Positions 1-13,409 of a stretch of DNA of 64,000 nucleotides are shown here, piece by piece. The notes under the pieces are model-generated. The model ran no database searches. It saw nothing but the letters and a program-made list of their open reading frames with translations, and was not told where the DNA came from. Origin of the DNA: Channa striata. Its lineage: Eukaryota; Chordata; Actinopteri; Anabantiformes; Channidae. Location: positions 11,329,665-11,393,664 of the forward strand of contig CM065172.1 of assembly GCA_033026295.1 (NCBI GenBank). Direction: 5' to 3'. Within the stretch, counting starts at the first letter, position 1, and the number at the start of each line of letters is the position of its first letter. The translations under genes were made by a program, and so were the position numbers.

Positions 1-1080
1 GGGTTCCCCGGTAATATAGCACAGACTTAAGAACAATATAATAATCGCTACAAAGGAAGGGTCAGGCTAACCATGAAACGTAACAACAATGTTGATTATA
101 ATAGTGATAGAAAAGGTTTCACATTTGGTAAGTGGCTAACCTGAAATTACACATGGTATAATGGTCCTTACACTAATGTACGTGAATTGTGAATTTTTTT
201 CCTGACCCCAAAATCCAGGTTCTCTTCAGACTTACAAGTCCTAAAAATGTTGTTCTCACACAACTGTGAACTTCTCTTTTGTGCTCACACATCATCGAGA
301 ACAGTATGAGGCCAAACATACGGACTTCCACTCAGACAAACACCACTTCACCAAGCCTCTACAAATAGCATCATATTATCTCAACGTACTAACACTACAG
401 TACACCTCTGGATTATTACAAATGCGCTTTGCATTGGGTTTCTGCCACCTTTGGGAGAAAAACTATTCTTGTAGTGTTGTGGTTCATGTGTGTTATGGAA
501 TCAATATTCTATGCATCGGACATTTTACTCCTCCAGTTGACCAAAGTGACAGACCATATAAAACGGAGAGAAACTGGCTCAGCTGCTCTGCACAGCACCA
601 AAGGGAGACCACATTATTAATTTATCTCAAAAGCACAGGTCGATATGAGATGCCTATTGCTTACACGTTTTCTTTTTGTTTGACATTTTTTGTCATACAC
701 AGTAGCTTTAAATATCTGGCCCCTTTCTGTGATTTAATAGTTGAACTCAAACAGCAAAGGAATTAGTCCTGTTATGTGATACCAGTTTCTATCACACAGA
801 ATATGTTTTATTGTAGAAAAACAGACCTTTTCACGTAACAGAAATAAAGAGCGCTGCGTCTGTCTCTTTGTTTCTGTGTAGAGATGTGGAGGAGATATTT
901 ACCTAGGCAATAGGAAGGGGTGGGGGGCGTAGAGAGAAGGAGAGGCATTAGAAGCGTCCACACATGAGCAATTAGTATTCCAGATCCTGATGGCTCTAAA
1001 CACAAAAAGGCCTCACCAAATCCCCACGGCGGAGGTGTCAGACGGAAAATGACGAAAATCTGCTCCTTGACAGGGAGTCA
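1..1080. other. Intergenic, no gene seen
   Basis: AT-rich DNA without a recognisable repeat. The longest open frame of the window lies here (266-766, + strand, 166 codons). Its translation is rich in His, Cys, Leu and aromatic residues, has no signal peptide followed by a domain, and shows no motif I recognise. A second frame (429-620) overlaps it. A run of this length is about what chance predicts for 64 kb of roughly 60% A+T sequence in six frames, so it is not called as a gene. Confidence 0.7.
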
Positions 1081-1560
1081 TTTATATTTTAGCTTCGTTC
1101 CATTATCTTAACGAATCCATCATCAGCCAATGCAATATTAACAGCAGAAAATCAACTCATTAGATCCAGGGGGATTTAATCAAGATTGCAATCATGTATG
1201 CGGTTCCTGGAGAGTTGGCTTCTTCTTTTTTTTTTCTTTTTGGTCCTTTCCACGTAATTGCCATATCTCAGATCTTAATAAATTATTCTCGATCTGAGAT
1301 TGATGCCTTTTTTTCCCTTGCCTCTCACGCCATGCACTCACTGTCTCCAACTATAATATTTACCATAAACATTATTATGTCATGGGCACACAGTTTAAAA
1401 TGGCCTTTAGCTAACTCGCAGAAGTAATTGGCTTCTCCATTTCTCTCTCGTTTCCTTGCTAATTGCCCAGTGATATTGCTAACAGTTCCCTCAGAAAGAA
1501 AGAAAAGGCCTCTTTTGCACAAGCTGGGATGTGTTGCTAGGATTTTTCGACCTTTATATG
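1081..1560. promoter_or_regulatory. Candidate non-coding regulatory block with hairpin
   Basis: A repeat-free stretch with several homeodomain-type cores (taattgcc, gtaattgg, ctaattgc) and a perfect 10-bp inverted repeat (1265-1274 and 1291-1300). There is a T-rich pyrimidine tract at 1221-1241. Seen: the motifs and the inverted repeat. Inferred: regulatory role. No conservation data are available, so this is a weak call; plain intergenic DNA is the alternative. Confidence 0.25.
1265..1300. repeat. Perfect 10-bp inverted repeat, 16-bp loop
   Basis: ATCTCAGATC at 1265-1274 is exactly complementary in reverse to GATCTGAGAT at 1291-1300. The loop is AT-rich (TTAATAAATTATTCTC). It could form a hairpin in RNA or a small cruciform in DNA, or be a palindromic binding site. 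About one such repeat is expected by chance in 64 kb, so function is not implied. Confidence 0.9.
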
Positions 1561-3085
1561 TGGATGTAGAAAGAATTTCCTGTGTTTGATATTGGTTAAC
1601 AAGACATGCAAGCAGATGAAAGAACATTCCACTTTTGATATGTAAAACTTTATGTGAAACCCTGGCATCAGAGAGAAAGAGCTCAAGTTTCAGGTGGAGA
1701 TATTTTGGTCTTGATTCTCAGAAAAACACTTAGCAGAAAAGGAGCTGCACCAGACAGATAACTGCCACAGATACATAAAGCTTCCATTCAAAGCCAGGTC
1801 TAAATGTTTTTGAAGGCAAAAGAACAAAGGCTCTGCCCTATGCTGTGACTGTGTGCATACTGCATACTTGCATGTGCATTAATACAACATTAACACTTCA
1901 TTTGCTTTGTCAAAGTATGAACAACAATAATTATGGACAAAAAAAACGACTTCATGAAAAGACGGGAATGACATCAAAACTAATTTATTGTTTCAAAGAG
2001 AAACACTTTACACCGTTTCACTGAACTCAGCTGAAGGTGAAACACTGATCTGCTCAGTGGCTCTTTAGAGACTTGCTGCTCATACATGTTAGTAACACGG
2101 ACATGGACAGTACACACAACGTTTTGGATAGAATTAACACAATCTGAATGTAAAGGTTACCAAAACTTAGTACATAAGATGACAAGATTGTGCGGGGACA
2201 CACTACAAAATGTATATGCATATCCGTACATTGTATATTGTTGGAAGACAATGTAAAGTATATATATGGTATAGTTTTTCATGATATGACAACTCACTGA
2301 ATATAAAATGTTTCAACAATTAACACTTGCTCGTTATCTCAGGAAACTTTACTATCACTGAACACGATAGGTCATGCAAACTTATGACAAGTACCCTTAT
2401 GATAAATTATCGAGTTTGTTTGAGATTTGGAGATTCTGCATGGGAAAATGTATCTTTAAGTGTAAAAAGTCAGTGGGTTTGTTTTCATGTCACTTGGTGG
2501 TGTAATGGCATGTCGTATCTGGCGATGGAAGACAATAGTGACTGTTTTAATACAGGCCAAATATAGCGGAGGATAGACAATAAACATATATCACTGCTGT
2601 TTTGTTTTTCAGCTTTAAAATTTATGCATGTCTGAAGCTCATTTCCCCTTACTAACATTCACAAGCTCCCACTGTACTTGTAAAAAACTGATATGGAATG
2701 TGCTGGTGCTTTATTTTCAATAATTTATCAAAGGAAATAAGCAATATGGTGAAAAGTAAAAATAAAAAGAATTTACTTGCGTGTAATAAAACCCAAGTAT
2801 TGCAAGCAATACAAAAATTGTTAACTTTCTTTGGTGTCATTTTAATAAACCTGGTATGCTCAGCAATCTGTGCACCCATCTCTCCTTCACATGGCAATGG
2901 GGCTTCTTCCCCTTACAGACAGGATTAACTCCTAACATGTTCAACATGATCCAAAAGTGTAAAAACTGTCAAAGAGACCTTTAATCTGCCTATGGAACAA
3001 AGCCTTTTGTACAAGGACTAACCTGACCTTGTCACTGTGAGTTTAACTTGCTGTCTGTTAAGCAATAAAAAGCCCTAGCCAGCGC
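1561..3085. other. Intergenic, nothing recognised
   Basis: AT-rich sequence with only short open frames (under 82 codons), several on opposite strands over each other (2652-2928). No repeat family or dense motif cluster was recognised. Confidence 0.7.
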
Positions 3086-3168
3086 TTCTTCTCCTCTCCC
3101 TCCCACTAAGTCGTCTTCCTTCCTTCCCTCACTGCCTTGTTCTCTCTCTCTCTCTCTCTCCCTCCCCC
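3086..3168. repeat. Polypyrimidine tract with (TC)10
   Basis: About 80 bases that are almost all C and T, ending in a perfect (TC)10 run at 3141-3160 followed by C-rich sequence. A simple low-complexity tract, polymorphic in length in most vertebrates; it can adopt triplex structure in principle. Confidence 0.9.
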
Positions 3169-3169
3169 T

Positions 3170-3425
3170 ATGCACTGAATCGGGGGTGTGTAGCTAAAGC
3201 ACCAAATGCTGTGTTAATCCCTGTTTCTCTGAGATGGCCAATAGTAAATCCAAGCCCTCTGTAAACCAATCCCAGAATTTTTTATCTTGATTTATTAGAT
3301 TACGAGTCCCAGGTCCCTGAGCCTGTGCTACAAATACTAATCCTAATCGGAATAGACAAGTATTAGTCTAGTTCAAGGGGAGCTAAACAGCAGCAGTGGC
3401 CAACTTTCAGTAAGAGGGAAACTAC
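3170..3425. promoter_or_regulatory. Candidate regulatory block with K50 homeodomain motifs
   Basis: Just after the (TC)n tract lie two TAATCC motifs (3215-3220, 3338-3343) and a TAATCG (3344-3349), the K50-type homeodomain site used by OTX, CRX and PITX factors. The block is non-repetitive with no open frame of note. The motifs are seen; binding and enhancer function are inference, and TAATCC is short enough to occur by chance. Confidence 0.22.
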
Positions 3426-4350
3426 AAGCTTATAGGCTTGATGGGGCTTTTTATCCGTTTTTCTTTTTTTTTTTCCTCCTTACATTAGTAGAATGAGTGT
3501 GTAATTAAATACATAAATCCTGACATACAAACCCTCAAAAGGCCTAAAACCATTGAACCCTGTCCAGTTTGGCTTTCTTTTCCCTGCACAATGAAGTTAC
3601 TGAGCCAAGCCCAATCATTTGTATTTTTCTCAGATTTTTAACAGTGAGTAAAGCAAACATGAAAGTCCCACTGAAAACAGCTGCAAGAATTAATTTTACA
3701 TCTCAGTGAATTCAAGGCAGTGTTGTCAAATTATAAGCAACAGGGCTACGTAACTAATTTCCCTTGGCCCATAGACTGTTAAAAAAAAAAAAAGGTAATA
3801 GATCACTATTCATCAGATAATAAATCGTACATAATTAGTAAGGTTTCTCTACTGTGTTTGCCTTCTGTGGGCAAAGGGAGGCCACTAAAACGTCAGAACT
3901 GGTCACATTATTGTTGCTAACCTTAAACCAAAATGAAAGGATAGTCCCGAGCATATTGTAAATTGCTGGTCTCACACTGCTTTCAACCAGTCCAGCCGAT
4001 GTGGATTGCAACTGGGTTAGGCTGGATGGAGTCCATGTGACACGTGAGGCCAGGGCTGGGGAACATTAAGAAGTGTCTGCTTGTACACTAATGCTGGTGG
4101 CAGCTGTTAGTCTGCCAAAAACTGCGGCGGCAGCAGCAAGGATATCCTGAAATACTATTGAAAACCACTAAACCTCCTCCTCAGTGATGTAAAGCTATAC
4201 AGCTGCTCGGCGCCAGCACAATCACTGATCAATCTGGAAAGTTAAAAATGGAGCCAGGTTTGTGGACTAAATCTGCTGCTTTTACGTCTGGAAGGTCAAA
4301 CTGTTGATCTCAACGGGGACATTAGAAGTGTTTTTGCTGCATTTGACAAC
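3426..4350. other. Intergenic, poly-A run
   Basis: No gene or repeat family recognised. It holds a 13-base A run at 3781-3793 and a CACGTG E-box at 4041-4046. A CAG-rich stretch (GGCGGCAGCAGCAAGG) lies at about 4124-4140. Confidence 0.65.
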
Positions 4351-4750
4351 ATCCGTGCAGCAACTACTGCAGAGGCAGCAGCATATGCTTGTGTATTTGT
4401 GTCTGTGTACTGTAAAAGTGTGTGTACACGCATGTCTGGCCATGTACAGTATTTGAGTCCCTGCCCGAGTGCATGTAGATTTTCATGGCCCCACCACAGT
4501 GCAGAGGTTGCCCCTGCCCACTGCCCTCAGGGGTGACAGGGAAGCTTAGGGAGATGTGACAGCAGTGTCTGCTCCCTGTATGTGTTTGTTTGCCCCTGAA
4601 AATGAGACACCGGGTTCGCTCCAGCCTCCTGGGCATGTTTAGCTCTGCCTCCACGGCACTGCCTTCATCCGATACAAAGCGGTCCGCCCGATAATAATTT
4701 GTATCGCTGCTGGTGAAGTGCAAGTGGTGACAAATCCATTTCAGGGAATG
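4351..4750. other. GC-richer non-repetitive block with inverted repeat
   Basis: This block is visibly more GC-rich than its flanks and holds a 119-codon open frame on the minus strand (4364-4723). The translation starts MHFTSSDTNYYRADRF and is mildly protein-like in composition, but it has no domain I recognise and no convincing splice sites. A 9-bp inverted repeat with 19-bp loop sits at 4670-4706. It could be a conserved non-coding element, a decayed exon, or neither. Confidence 0.3.
4670..4706. repeat. 9-bp inverted repeat, 19-bp loop
   Basis: CGATACAAA (4670-4678) pairs with TTTGTATCG (4698-4706). Each arm contains an ACAAA core, part of SOX-type sites, in convergent arrangement. The arms are seen; a SOX dimer role is speculation. 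Confidence 0.85.
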
Positions 4751-7700
4751 AAAGAAGTCAATGGATTATCCTAATAGTTTACCAATTCAAACATGAAAAC
4801 TGAAGTGTGAAGAGACAGAATAATAAATTCTGTAAATCTGTACTACAAGTCATACGACAACAAATGGCGCCAGAACAACACAGCATACTTTGTGATAATG
4901 TCACCATAAAATGCCCAATATACCCAGCAAGGTGTAATGTGATGGAAAATGCTATGACCCGGTGTTCAGTATGCCAAATTAGGTGAGGAATGGATTTCCT
5001 TTGCTCTTGTGTTTTGTCCTTAGACCTGAGTGTCACCAAGTTTACAAGTAATATTCATTTCCTTAGGAAGGCCTTGTCAGCCTTGTGACCCAATCCATAT
5101 CCATTCTGTCCTGTCTGCCCTCCCTAGTCCCTGCCTCTTTTCTGTAAGTGGCAGATATTTCACCTGCCTATCAGTTTACCTTTAAACGTGCTGGTATATG
5201 CAGTAAAGGCGCCCATATAGGGTCACTGGCTGTCCTCTACCAAGCCCTCCTTCAAGCTACTATCTTGCTGGCTCTACCTCCCCCACCTTTTTCTATCACT
5301 CAAATTACAGTATGTAGAGGTCACTGGTAGAAATGGTTTCAAACAACAAACAGACTTGATTAACTATATTTACCTTTTAGTTTTACATTCGGAATAAGAA
5401 AATGTACCACTATTGCTTAAAAATTAGTATTTATAACAGGAAAACAGAACTCTTTTTTTTTTTTACATTTTCTCCAGTGAATGGAAGAGAGCTCGGAAGA
5501 GGTTTGGCAAAGCAGCATATGATTGACTAGAGAGCAAGGGTACATTTGTATATGCAGCACAGAGAAAAATCCACTTTACTACTAAATAATGGGAATCAGG
5601 TCATTTCCATTCAGAAATGTGCTGGGGGAGGGAAAGCAGCTGCTTCAATGTGAGGAAGGTAGGAGGAGGTTAAAAGGAGTCAATGAAGGCTAAAGAGACA
5701 GCAGGTCTACCGATGACAGAAAGAGTGGCCAGGGACTGCAGTTCAGGACTTCTGGAAACCACATCAAACAGACTATGGAGCGCTGCCAAGATGAACACAC
5801 ACCAACTGTTGCAAGAAAAAGGACTGGAGCGAGGAAGAAGACGACAAATGGCCGACGATTTTGTAATAAAATTGATTTATACATTTTTGTTAGAGCATCA
5901 GAGAAAACAAATAGAGAGAAAATCGGGGCTATTTTGGCTTATCCACAGAGAGCAAGAGGAAATAAACAGAAATGGGGAAAACTAAAAGTAACACTATTAG
6001 TTTCCCATTGATGATGTAGACTGTGATGGACCATCACAAGCCTGTTTCACATGTGAATGCTTCACACTGTCAGGAGAAATCAGCTCTGGAGATTGTCCTC
6101 GCAGCACACACACCATCGTCAACACACCCATTTGCTTCCAATGCATGTGTGAAAGGGGCTTTAGCTTATTTTCTGATGCCATAGTTTAAATATCAACTGA
6201 ACATATTTTACCACTTCTCGTTATATTTTAAAAGATGTCTAATTCTGTGTTTCACATTGTTTCAGAAAAGCATCTCTCCCAATTAATCGGTCAGCCTGTT
6301 TGCAAACTTCACATATCTCCAGAGACCATTAATAATGCGGATCCACGCTATGCTACAGACCAGATCTACCGCCTGCGAGTCAGTTCTGGCCATGGCTCTG
6401 ACACTTATTCAACTAATGTTAGCAGCTCCCTTTATTAGCTGGCAGTAATCTTTGTTGCTTTGGGTTAAACGGTCAAACAGGTCGTGTTGTCAACTGTTAC
6501 AAATGTTATTCAATGTCAGGACTGTATAGTTGGGGCGGATGTGTTTCTGTAGTAGTCAATGCATTCAGAGAGCGGAGTGAAAATGTTTCTAGTTATAATG
6601 AGCATCCTTGGTACAAACATTCAATAGACTCAGATTTTTTTTTTTTTTTTTAAAGACACCAATGGCCCTAAAAATAAATGCAACTATATAGACTGGCAAC
6701 TTGTTTAAAGGAGAACTTTGGTCATTTTCTTCAGTAATCCCGTTGTCCACAACCACCCCCTGGATCCCCCGAAATGCTCTAACAAAAACCTTTGTGAAAC
6801 TTGAAACTTTTTCTCAGTTTTCCTGAGCAATCCTAATGCTCAGAGGAATTACATTGGGGTTATAAACTTATAATGTAAGCACCACAAATGTAATCTATGT
6901 GCATGATACGGGTAATCCCCCCACCCCACCAAAATTTTTTTAATAAATATCTGAAATGAGCATTTCGCTAAGACATTTTTTAATAAAATTGTGTCTTTTT
7001 TTAAAAGACAACAACAATGATCCAGAAAATAATCAGTAGATTAATCCTCAATAAAAACAATTAGATATAGCCTTAAGTATATGTACTAGTGAATAACGTG
7101 ATTATATGGTTATTTCAGGATGGTAGCATGAATTACTTCACTTGTGTTGTCTGTGTGCTTCATTCTGTATGAACAAATAGAGCAATTCCATGCAATCCTT
7201 TATTCGTTTTGGCTCAAGCTCTGATATATTTCTGCCAACTTGTACCCAGGGACAAATAGAATAATGACACAGAACTCAAATGAAATAAACAACTGAAAAA
7301 ACAATGACCTTCTTTCAAAACACGATGCTATCAAAGCTAATGGAGACTGAAATGCTGAAGTCTTATAAATATTCTACATGAAAGAAGCTCTCGGAGCGTC
7401 TTTTAAAGCAGGTTCAGTCTTTGTGCAGTGTGTCCAGAAAACTGGCCCCACAGACAGGCCCCATTCTCATGCGTATCAGGAACCAACCACTTGTTCAGCG
7501 GAACACCTGACTAATACCCACTATAATGTCACTTCTATATTTGTATCCTGCTAATCTGCTCTCAAGCTCCAATCTTTTCCACTTTCTTGCAAATTTATCA
7601 CTAGACTGAAAGACCAGAGCCAGATCCTAAGTGCCTCACCCTTTTAAATTAAATAGTGGCATTTGTGATAAAGCCACTAAATTCCTTATCTAACTGGCCC

Positions 7701-7788
7701 TAAGAGTCTTTCAAGGCAAAGTGTCACTTTTCCTAAACTGGAGCACTTGTGACACCATGCACCCCACCCAATCTGAATGCTGCACAAA
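4751..7788. other. Intergenic, poly-T run
   Basis: No gene seen. The open frame at 5683-5985 (100 codons, rich in Glu, Lys, Arg) follows from a purine-rich strand and resembles no known family. A 17-base T run sits at 6635-6651 and a shorter T run at about 5452-5464. Confidence 0.65.
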
Positions 7789-7807
7789 CACACACACACA
7801 CACACAC
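7789..7807. repeat. (CA)n microsatellite, short
   Basis: About 9.5 perfect CA units. It creates a Thr-His peptide in one frame, which is an artefact. Confidence 0.95.
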
Positions 7808-10800
7808 CACAGACTGTCAGTTTTCTTGTCCTTTTCAAGGACAGAATCAGGTCAGAAATAGAACAAAACACAAGTAAGGCATGCTGTGAAACAGACAGGC
7901 GTTTTTTTCAACACCGCGGACCCATAAATAGATGTCTTGGGTGTTTTTTGATTTGCAATTTAAGATAACTTGTTGAATTAATATGTCTTGTTTTCTACTT
8001 ATGTGTCACTGTAACAATGGTTGTGTAGCTAGAATGTTGAATATGAGTGAAAAGCAATATACAACCACGATATCCTAATATAGGACAGACTTGCAGAAGA
8101 AATACTTTAATACTGTGCTTCACTACCAATTATGGGGGAACTTATTCAATTACTCAGACAGCTGATGTGCTTCGATAAGCCTGAGGCAATGACATAAGGT
8201 GTCTCTGTGTGTGCTTGGGATATTGTAAGTTCCATAAAACCAATAGAACAAAAAAAAAAACAAGCATGAAGTGTGCAAAAGCGTTTTTAATTGTTCTCAA
8301 AATAAAGCACATGGCCAACAATTCAATCCTACATTATGTTATATTGTCCCATGCTTGGACTCAAAGGAACACTCACTAGTCTATAAAATCTTTGTTCACT
8401 TCCCTCCCATTGTGGATGCATAACCTAATAAGGCATTGTGTGAAATCTGGGGATATTTTGAGTTTGTGTGATAATGCTCACTCACTCCCTTAGAGATTCT
8501 AATAGGAGGCAGTGAAGACCTTCCCGACAATGACAGTTTAATCATATACAAGGGTGAGGTAAATACTGCAACTACTGCCATTACCATCACTACGGCATAA
8601 TAGTGATGGTTGTGTTTGTTCTACAATAAAATAACATAAGTTGTTTGTAACCCATGTTAGCTCATACTGTATATCACCTAATGTACCTTAGCACAGACTT
8701 TATAGTAAGAACTAAAATCAAACTATACTAAGACAATAGTAACAACACATGCTGTAAATATGTCAGGTACTTTTATGGCTTTAACTGCCACAGCTTTTGT
8801 GCATGCTCACATGTATTTTGGCCTTTTCTTCAGTTTCTAATCTGTTTTTGATATGATGAGATGTGACTTCCTACCCCAGCCCGTTCCATTGTTTTCCTGC
8901 ATTTTTAGAGGAATGAGGTTAAAACAAACTGTTCCTATGTAGAAGGTCAAACAACAATGTTACGAAACCAAGAACAGCATGAGACCAATAGGGTATTCCT
9001 GTTCCTGAGCAAGGCCCCGTAAACACCACTCTGTTGATCTATAATTAAGAGGAAAAATCTTGACTTTGGCACTGTGGGCTCCTTGCAGTGATACTTCCTC
9101 TTAATCTCAGTCTCTTGTGTTTATTTATCAGTTTTTAAATTTGTACGCTGAAGAACTCCTTGATTATTTAGACAAGACACAGGAGTATTTCCTGGGCCAA
9201 CAGAGTGAAATCTCTGATGCAGGGATCCAAGCAGGCAGCTTGCTTAATGCTCGACCCTTGACCTCTCCTGGGTAATAATGTCTCCATATCTATCCTCACA
9301 CACGTAGCAGCACGGAACAATCACATATTCAGATGCCTGAAGAGGATTCAGAAAGCCACGAGAAACACAGTCGAATAACCAAGGCATGTTTGAAAAAGTT
9401 TCTCTTTTTGCCGTTTCTTCTTCGTGAACTCTTCAAAAAGTTGTCCATGTGTATCATGTGTACGTTACACAAATTTGGAATTTAGGATAAATAAGGTGAA
9501 TGGAACATGTGTAAAGTAAGAAAACAGTTCCCATGTCCCAGTCCCTGACCTTTGCAAAATGTTTTGTCCTCCCCTAGAGCCACAGGAAATCTGCATTTAG
9601 CACTTCAAGCAGCACTTCCACAATTCCAGATTGCCGCCTGTTTAACATCTCTGGCATTTTCCATTTTCTTCACTTTTTTCCACACATTCACCCTCTCAGC
9701 TGTTCCTCCCTTTAGTCACACTCATTTCACACAATTCATAAAATCTGCCACAAAGTCATGAAAGCAGCAACTGCAAGCCGAGAACTGCTTGCAAAAATAA
9801 AGGGCTCTCAGAATAGATAAATAAAATCTCTGTTATCCAGCTGCCCTCCCTAAATCACTCCCAACCCCTTCAACAAGTGGTCACAAGCCAGGGCAAAGCA
9901 GACTCTTTCAATAGCACATGACAACCACAAAAGAGAATTCTTTTAGATTCCAAAACTGATTGCTCAAGTTTTACAAGTAAAAACTGGGCTGAATTTGTAT
10001 CTTTGAACATAATTACAGTATGTCCTTGTATCATCCTTCCTATTGGTGAAGTAACCGCTTACTGCCCTGCATACATTCCTGGGATTAAAAAAAAACTCTC
10101 AAAGAGGGGAAGTGGGAGGTTTTGTCAGGCGTATTTTCAGTCAATATTTCAGGACTTCAGCTTTTCTTAGAGAGGAAACAGACATAAAGCGCACATAAGC
10201 ACCACGGCAGACATTGTCCATATTTCATATATCCACCACCGTATGGGGGTTCACATGTGGAAGGAAGTTTCAATAAACCGAGAGGTTAAGCGCTGTAAAA
10301 ATCTGTTTGTTTTCTTTTTCACGTTTCGTTGAGTGAGGCCGAATCCCAAAACTGCACGGCCTGCCAAAGTGATTAAGTTTTTACTATGTTGGCACTACTG
10401 CCTCAGTTTCTGCAGAGCAGTCCCAAACACTTCATCTCTGAAGGCCCGAACATACACTTGCAGCCACAGCGCACGAGCGAGCATAAGTTGCCAGAGTTAC
10501 TTAACATGTGCTGCTATGAGCCTGCCAGATTTTCAACCAGCTGCTAATATCAGAGCATTTTAGCTTTTTTGGAGATCGATCAAATACGCTTAGAACACCC
10601 CCACCGCGGTGTAAATGGAGTAAATGTGAGGTGAATTCAAACAACTTTAACATGAGATTTGAATCATGGCACAAAGAAATGATAATAGTGTTACGCCCCA
10701 TCGCTCTTTCACCTAAACAAATATGCATGTAACATATTCAAATGTTTGTGGAAAAAAAAAGAACGCGCTAGGGCTTCTAAAAAAAGAAACATTTTCCGTG

Positions 10801-12480
10801 CACACTGTCGTAAAACACAGTGCAACATAACAACTGCTTTCCATGTACAGGCAAAAATATCTATTTGTCCAGTGCAGTTAAGGTGTTTGTGACCTGGCAC
10901 ACAGTGTACAGAGGAGCCACTGTACAAGCAGTGGTTCCTTTGCTTTTACAACTAACAGCGCAGTGGTCAGACTCACCGAGACAATAAATCCACAGCCAGC
11001 CCAGGGATGGTCTCTGAAATCCCTACAATCAGGCTGCAGATAAATGGTATTTTGTGCTGACTGCATTGTCTCCTGCTCTATTCTGGTAATCTAATGTGTG
11101 CAACATGCTCTTGGTCACCTTGACTTTGGTTGCCATAGTGCTCAACACAAACATATCCCCACCCAGAAATACACCAAATAAGGCTTGGGGGAAAAATCTC
11201 ATAATCAGACGGCACAGAGGGAGAGGCAGATATAACCTTAAATATACTGTAAACAGGTCAAAGCCATTGCAGTGTGTACATACACTGCTTGTAAGAGGTT
11301 ACTGGTGACACACACGCACACAGTCTGGCTAATTAGTATACAACAATAATTGTCCTAAGCTTAGCTATTGTTGACTCAAAGAAAATGATAATTGCATGGG
11401 CATCAACAAAAAATAAATTGAAGTTCTTTAGAATAGAGAGGTCTTTCAGGACAAGTCTGTTTGTACTGAAAATGACCTTTAAACACCTTCCTCTAACACA
11501 GAGGAATCAGGCTACAAGAAGGCAGCCGTCCTGTCTAGCTGTCGACCCCGGCAGATGTGAGTTCTGAAGAGTTCAAAAGAATTCTGCATGGGGGCATTGC
11601 CATTTACATAATCCTCCAGATATATTCCCCTGCAAGCTAATCAAATTATTCACAAGTCTAGCCCTTAACTATGTAGACCCCGCAATACAGAGTCTTTCTA
11701 TTACCAGCCTGTGAGTCCTAATCGTATCGAACCAACCAATGTCACTTCTCCCTTCAGAATGGCCAGCAGACACAGCAAACAAAGCGTGGTTGTATCTGAC
11801 ACACAAAGATTTCAGACAAACAACGTTGTTCCCCCCTTGTCCACTTTGTTTGGCATTTCTCGCTGTCCTGGGATTTTATTTACTTTTGAAGAACAGAGCA
11901 CAGTGAGAGAAAGATAATTTTATCACCGCACGTACACAATCTTAAGACAAAAGAACATTATGTTCAAATGATGCTTTCAAGGGAAGTTGGTCGTTGTAGT
12001 AATTAGCAGAGCAGAGTTGGAGCTTTTGAGAATAACTTTGAAAGACAACTGCAGATGACACACGGGATTTTGATAATCATGGGGTTGAGTTCCCTCAGGG
12101 CCTAATCCGAAAAGAAGATAAACAAAACTGCTGATTCAAATACTAGTATGATTTATGCAATAACAGAATTTCCAGGCCTGAAAAAAAGGGATGCTTTTTA
12201 TTACATAAAGTGCTGACCGGCAAAACTCATCATTTTGTGGTATTTATGTATTTTCTGTATTGTCGCATTTACAAATGATCTATTTTGGTTTGTAAATTGT
12301 CAAATTATGTAACATCAAAAGTGCAATGTACTATAATTTCTTAAGACTTTGATAAAAGAAAAAACATGAAGTGTCTCACTGTCACAAAAAAACCTATTGT
12401 AGGCATTTGATTTTAGTGCGGCTTTATTTTCTGCATCTCACTTAGCTTTGTTTGAGCCAGAGAAACATCATCCCATTGTT
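7808..12480. other. Intergenic, nothing recognised
   Basis: About 4.7 kb of AT-rich DNA. All open frames are under 80 codons and many overlap on opposite strands (10501-11066). No transposon, tRNA or motif cluster was recognised. Confidence 0.65.
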
Positions 12481-12700
12481 AACCAGCCTGTAGTTGCTTT
12501 GTGTTCAATATGCTGCCAGGGGGTAAAGGGTTAATGGATCAGCCAAAGTTTACATCCCATATGCGGTCAATTTTCAATGACTTCTTTTCCCACATTGAAA
12601 TAAACTATTTTATGTCTCCAAATATGCAGATCATTTTGCTTAATGAAAGATGCTTGACGTCTCAGATCCAATTAATATGCAAATGCAAGTGAGGATTTAT
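12481..12700. promoter_or_regulatory. Candidate regulatory block with octamer motif
   Basis: Non-repetitive block with a perfect POU octamer ATGCAAAT (12677-12684) directly after an AATTAAT homeodomain core. The surrounding sequence is free of simple repeats. Octamers occur a few times by chance in 64 kb, so the call rests mainly on overall texture and is weak. Confidence 0.2.
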
Positions 12701-13409
12701 TTGTGACATTCTGTATGGGTGAGAGAAAACAAAAAGGCTTCTTAACAGTAACACTAATTGCTGTGACTGATTGTCACACCTCATCATTCACTCTGAATCT
12801 TCTAAATACCAAAATTCAGATAAAAATTTTCACATGCATACAGTTACATGTATTTATTTTTGTTTATCAATTTGTTCTGTACAATTTATCACGTCTTGTT
12901 TTGCCATGATGAGAGCATTACTGATGCCACCCTACGGTTTTTATAAATAAATTCAAAAGGAAAAATAATATTTTTCAGTAGTTCAATTAAATGTAAACAG
13001 CATTACTGTACTGTGAGCGTTTGGAGCATGTAAATGTATGTTCAAAACGTACATCACGCATGTTGTACTATACACTGGATAACATATTAAATTGTGTAAA
13101 GACTCAGACTACATATATTTCCTTCTTCTGATTGCTCATTAACACTTTTCTTTTTTTAATAATACTATTAAAGGCTGTAATAGAAAGGCTGTAATGCCCA
13201 CATGAAGTGTCACATGTACAGATTTTATGGCTTTCACACATCCCCTTTCTATTCTAACTCCTCAAAAAGCCAGACTAATGCAATTCATCTTTGACGTGAA
13301 AAACCTTCAATCAGTGATGTATTTATCACTGTAAAATAAAATCAATAATGTAACTCAACTATTAAAATCCTTTAATGGATGAAGCAATATACTTAGCTGT
13401 TTGCATCAC
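12701..13409. other. Intergenic, very AT-rich
   Basis: AT-rich sequence with no gene or repeat family recognised; open frames are under 70 codons. Confidence 0.65.

Noticed and set aside
266..766. Longest open frame, 166 codons, + strand
   Set aside because: Length is near the chance maximum for 64 kb of AT-rich DNA in six frames; no domain, no family resemblance, and another frame overlaps it.
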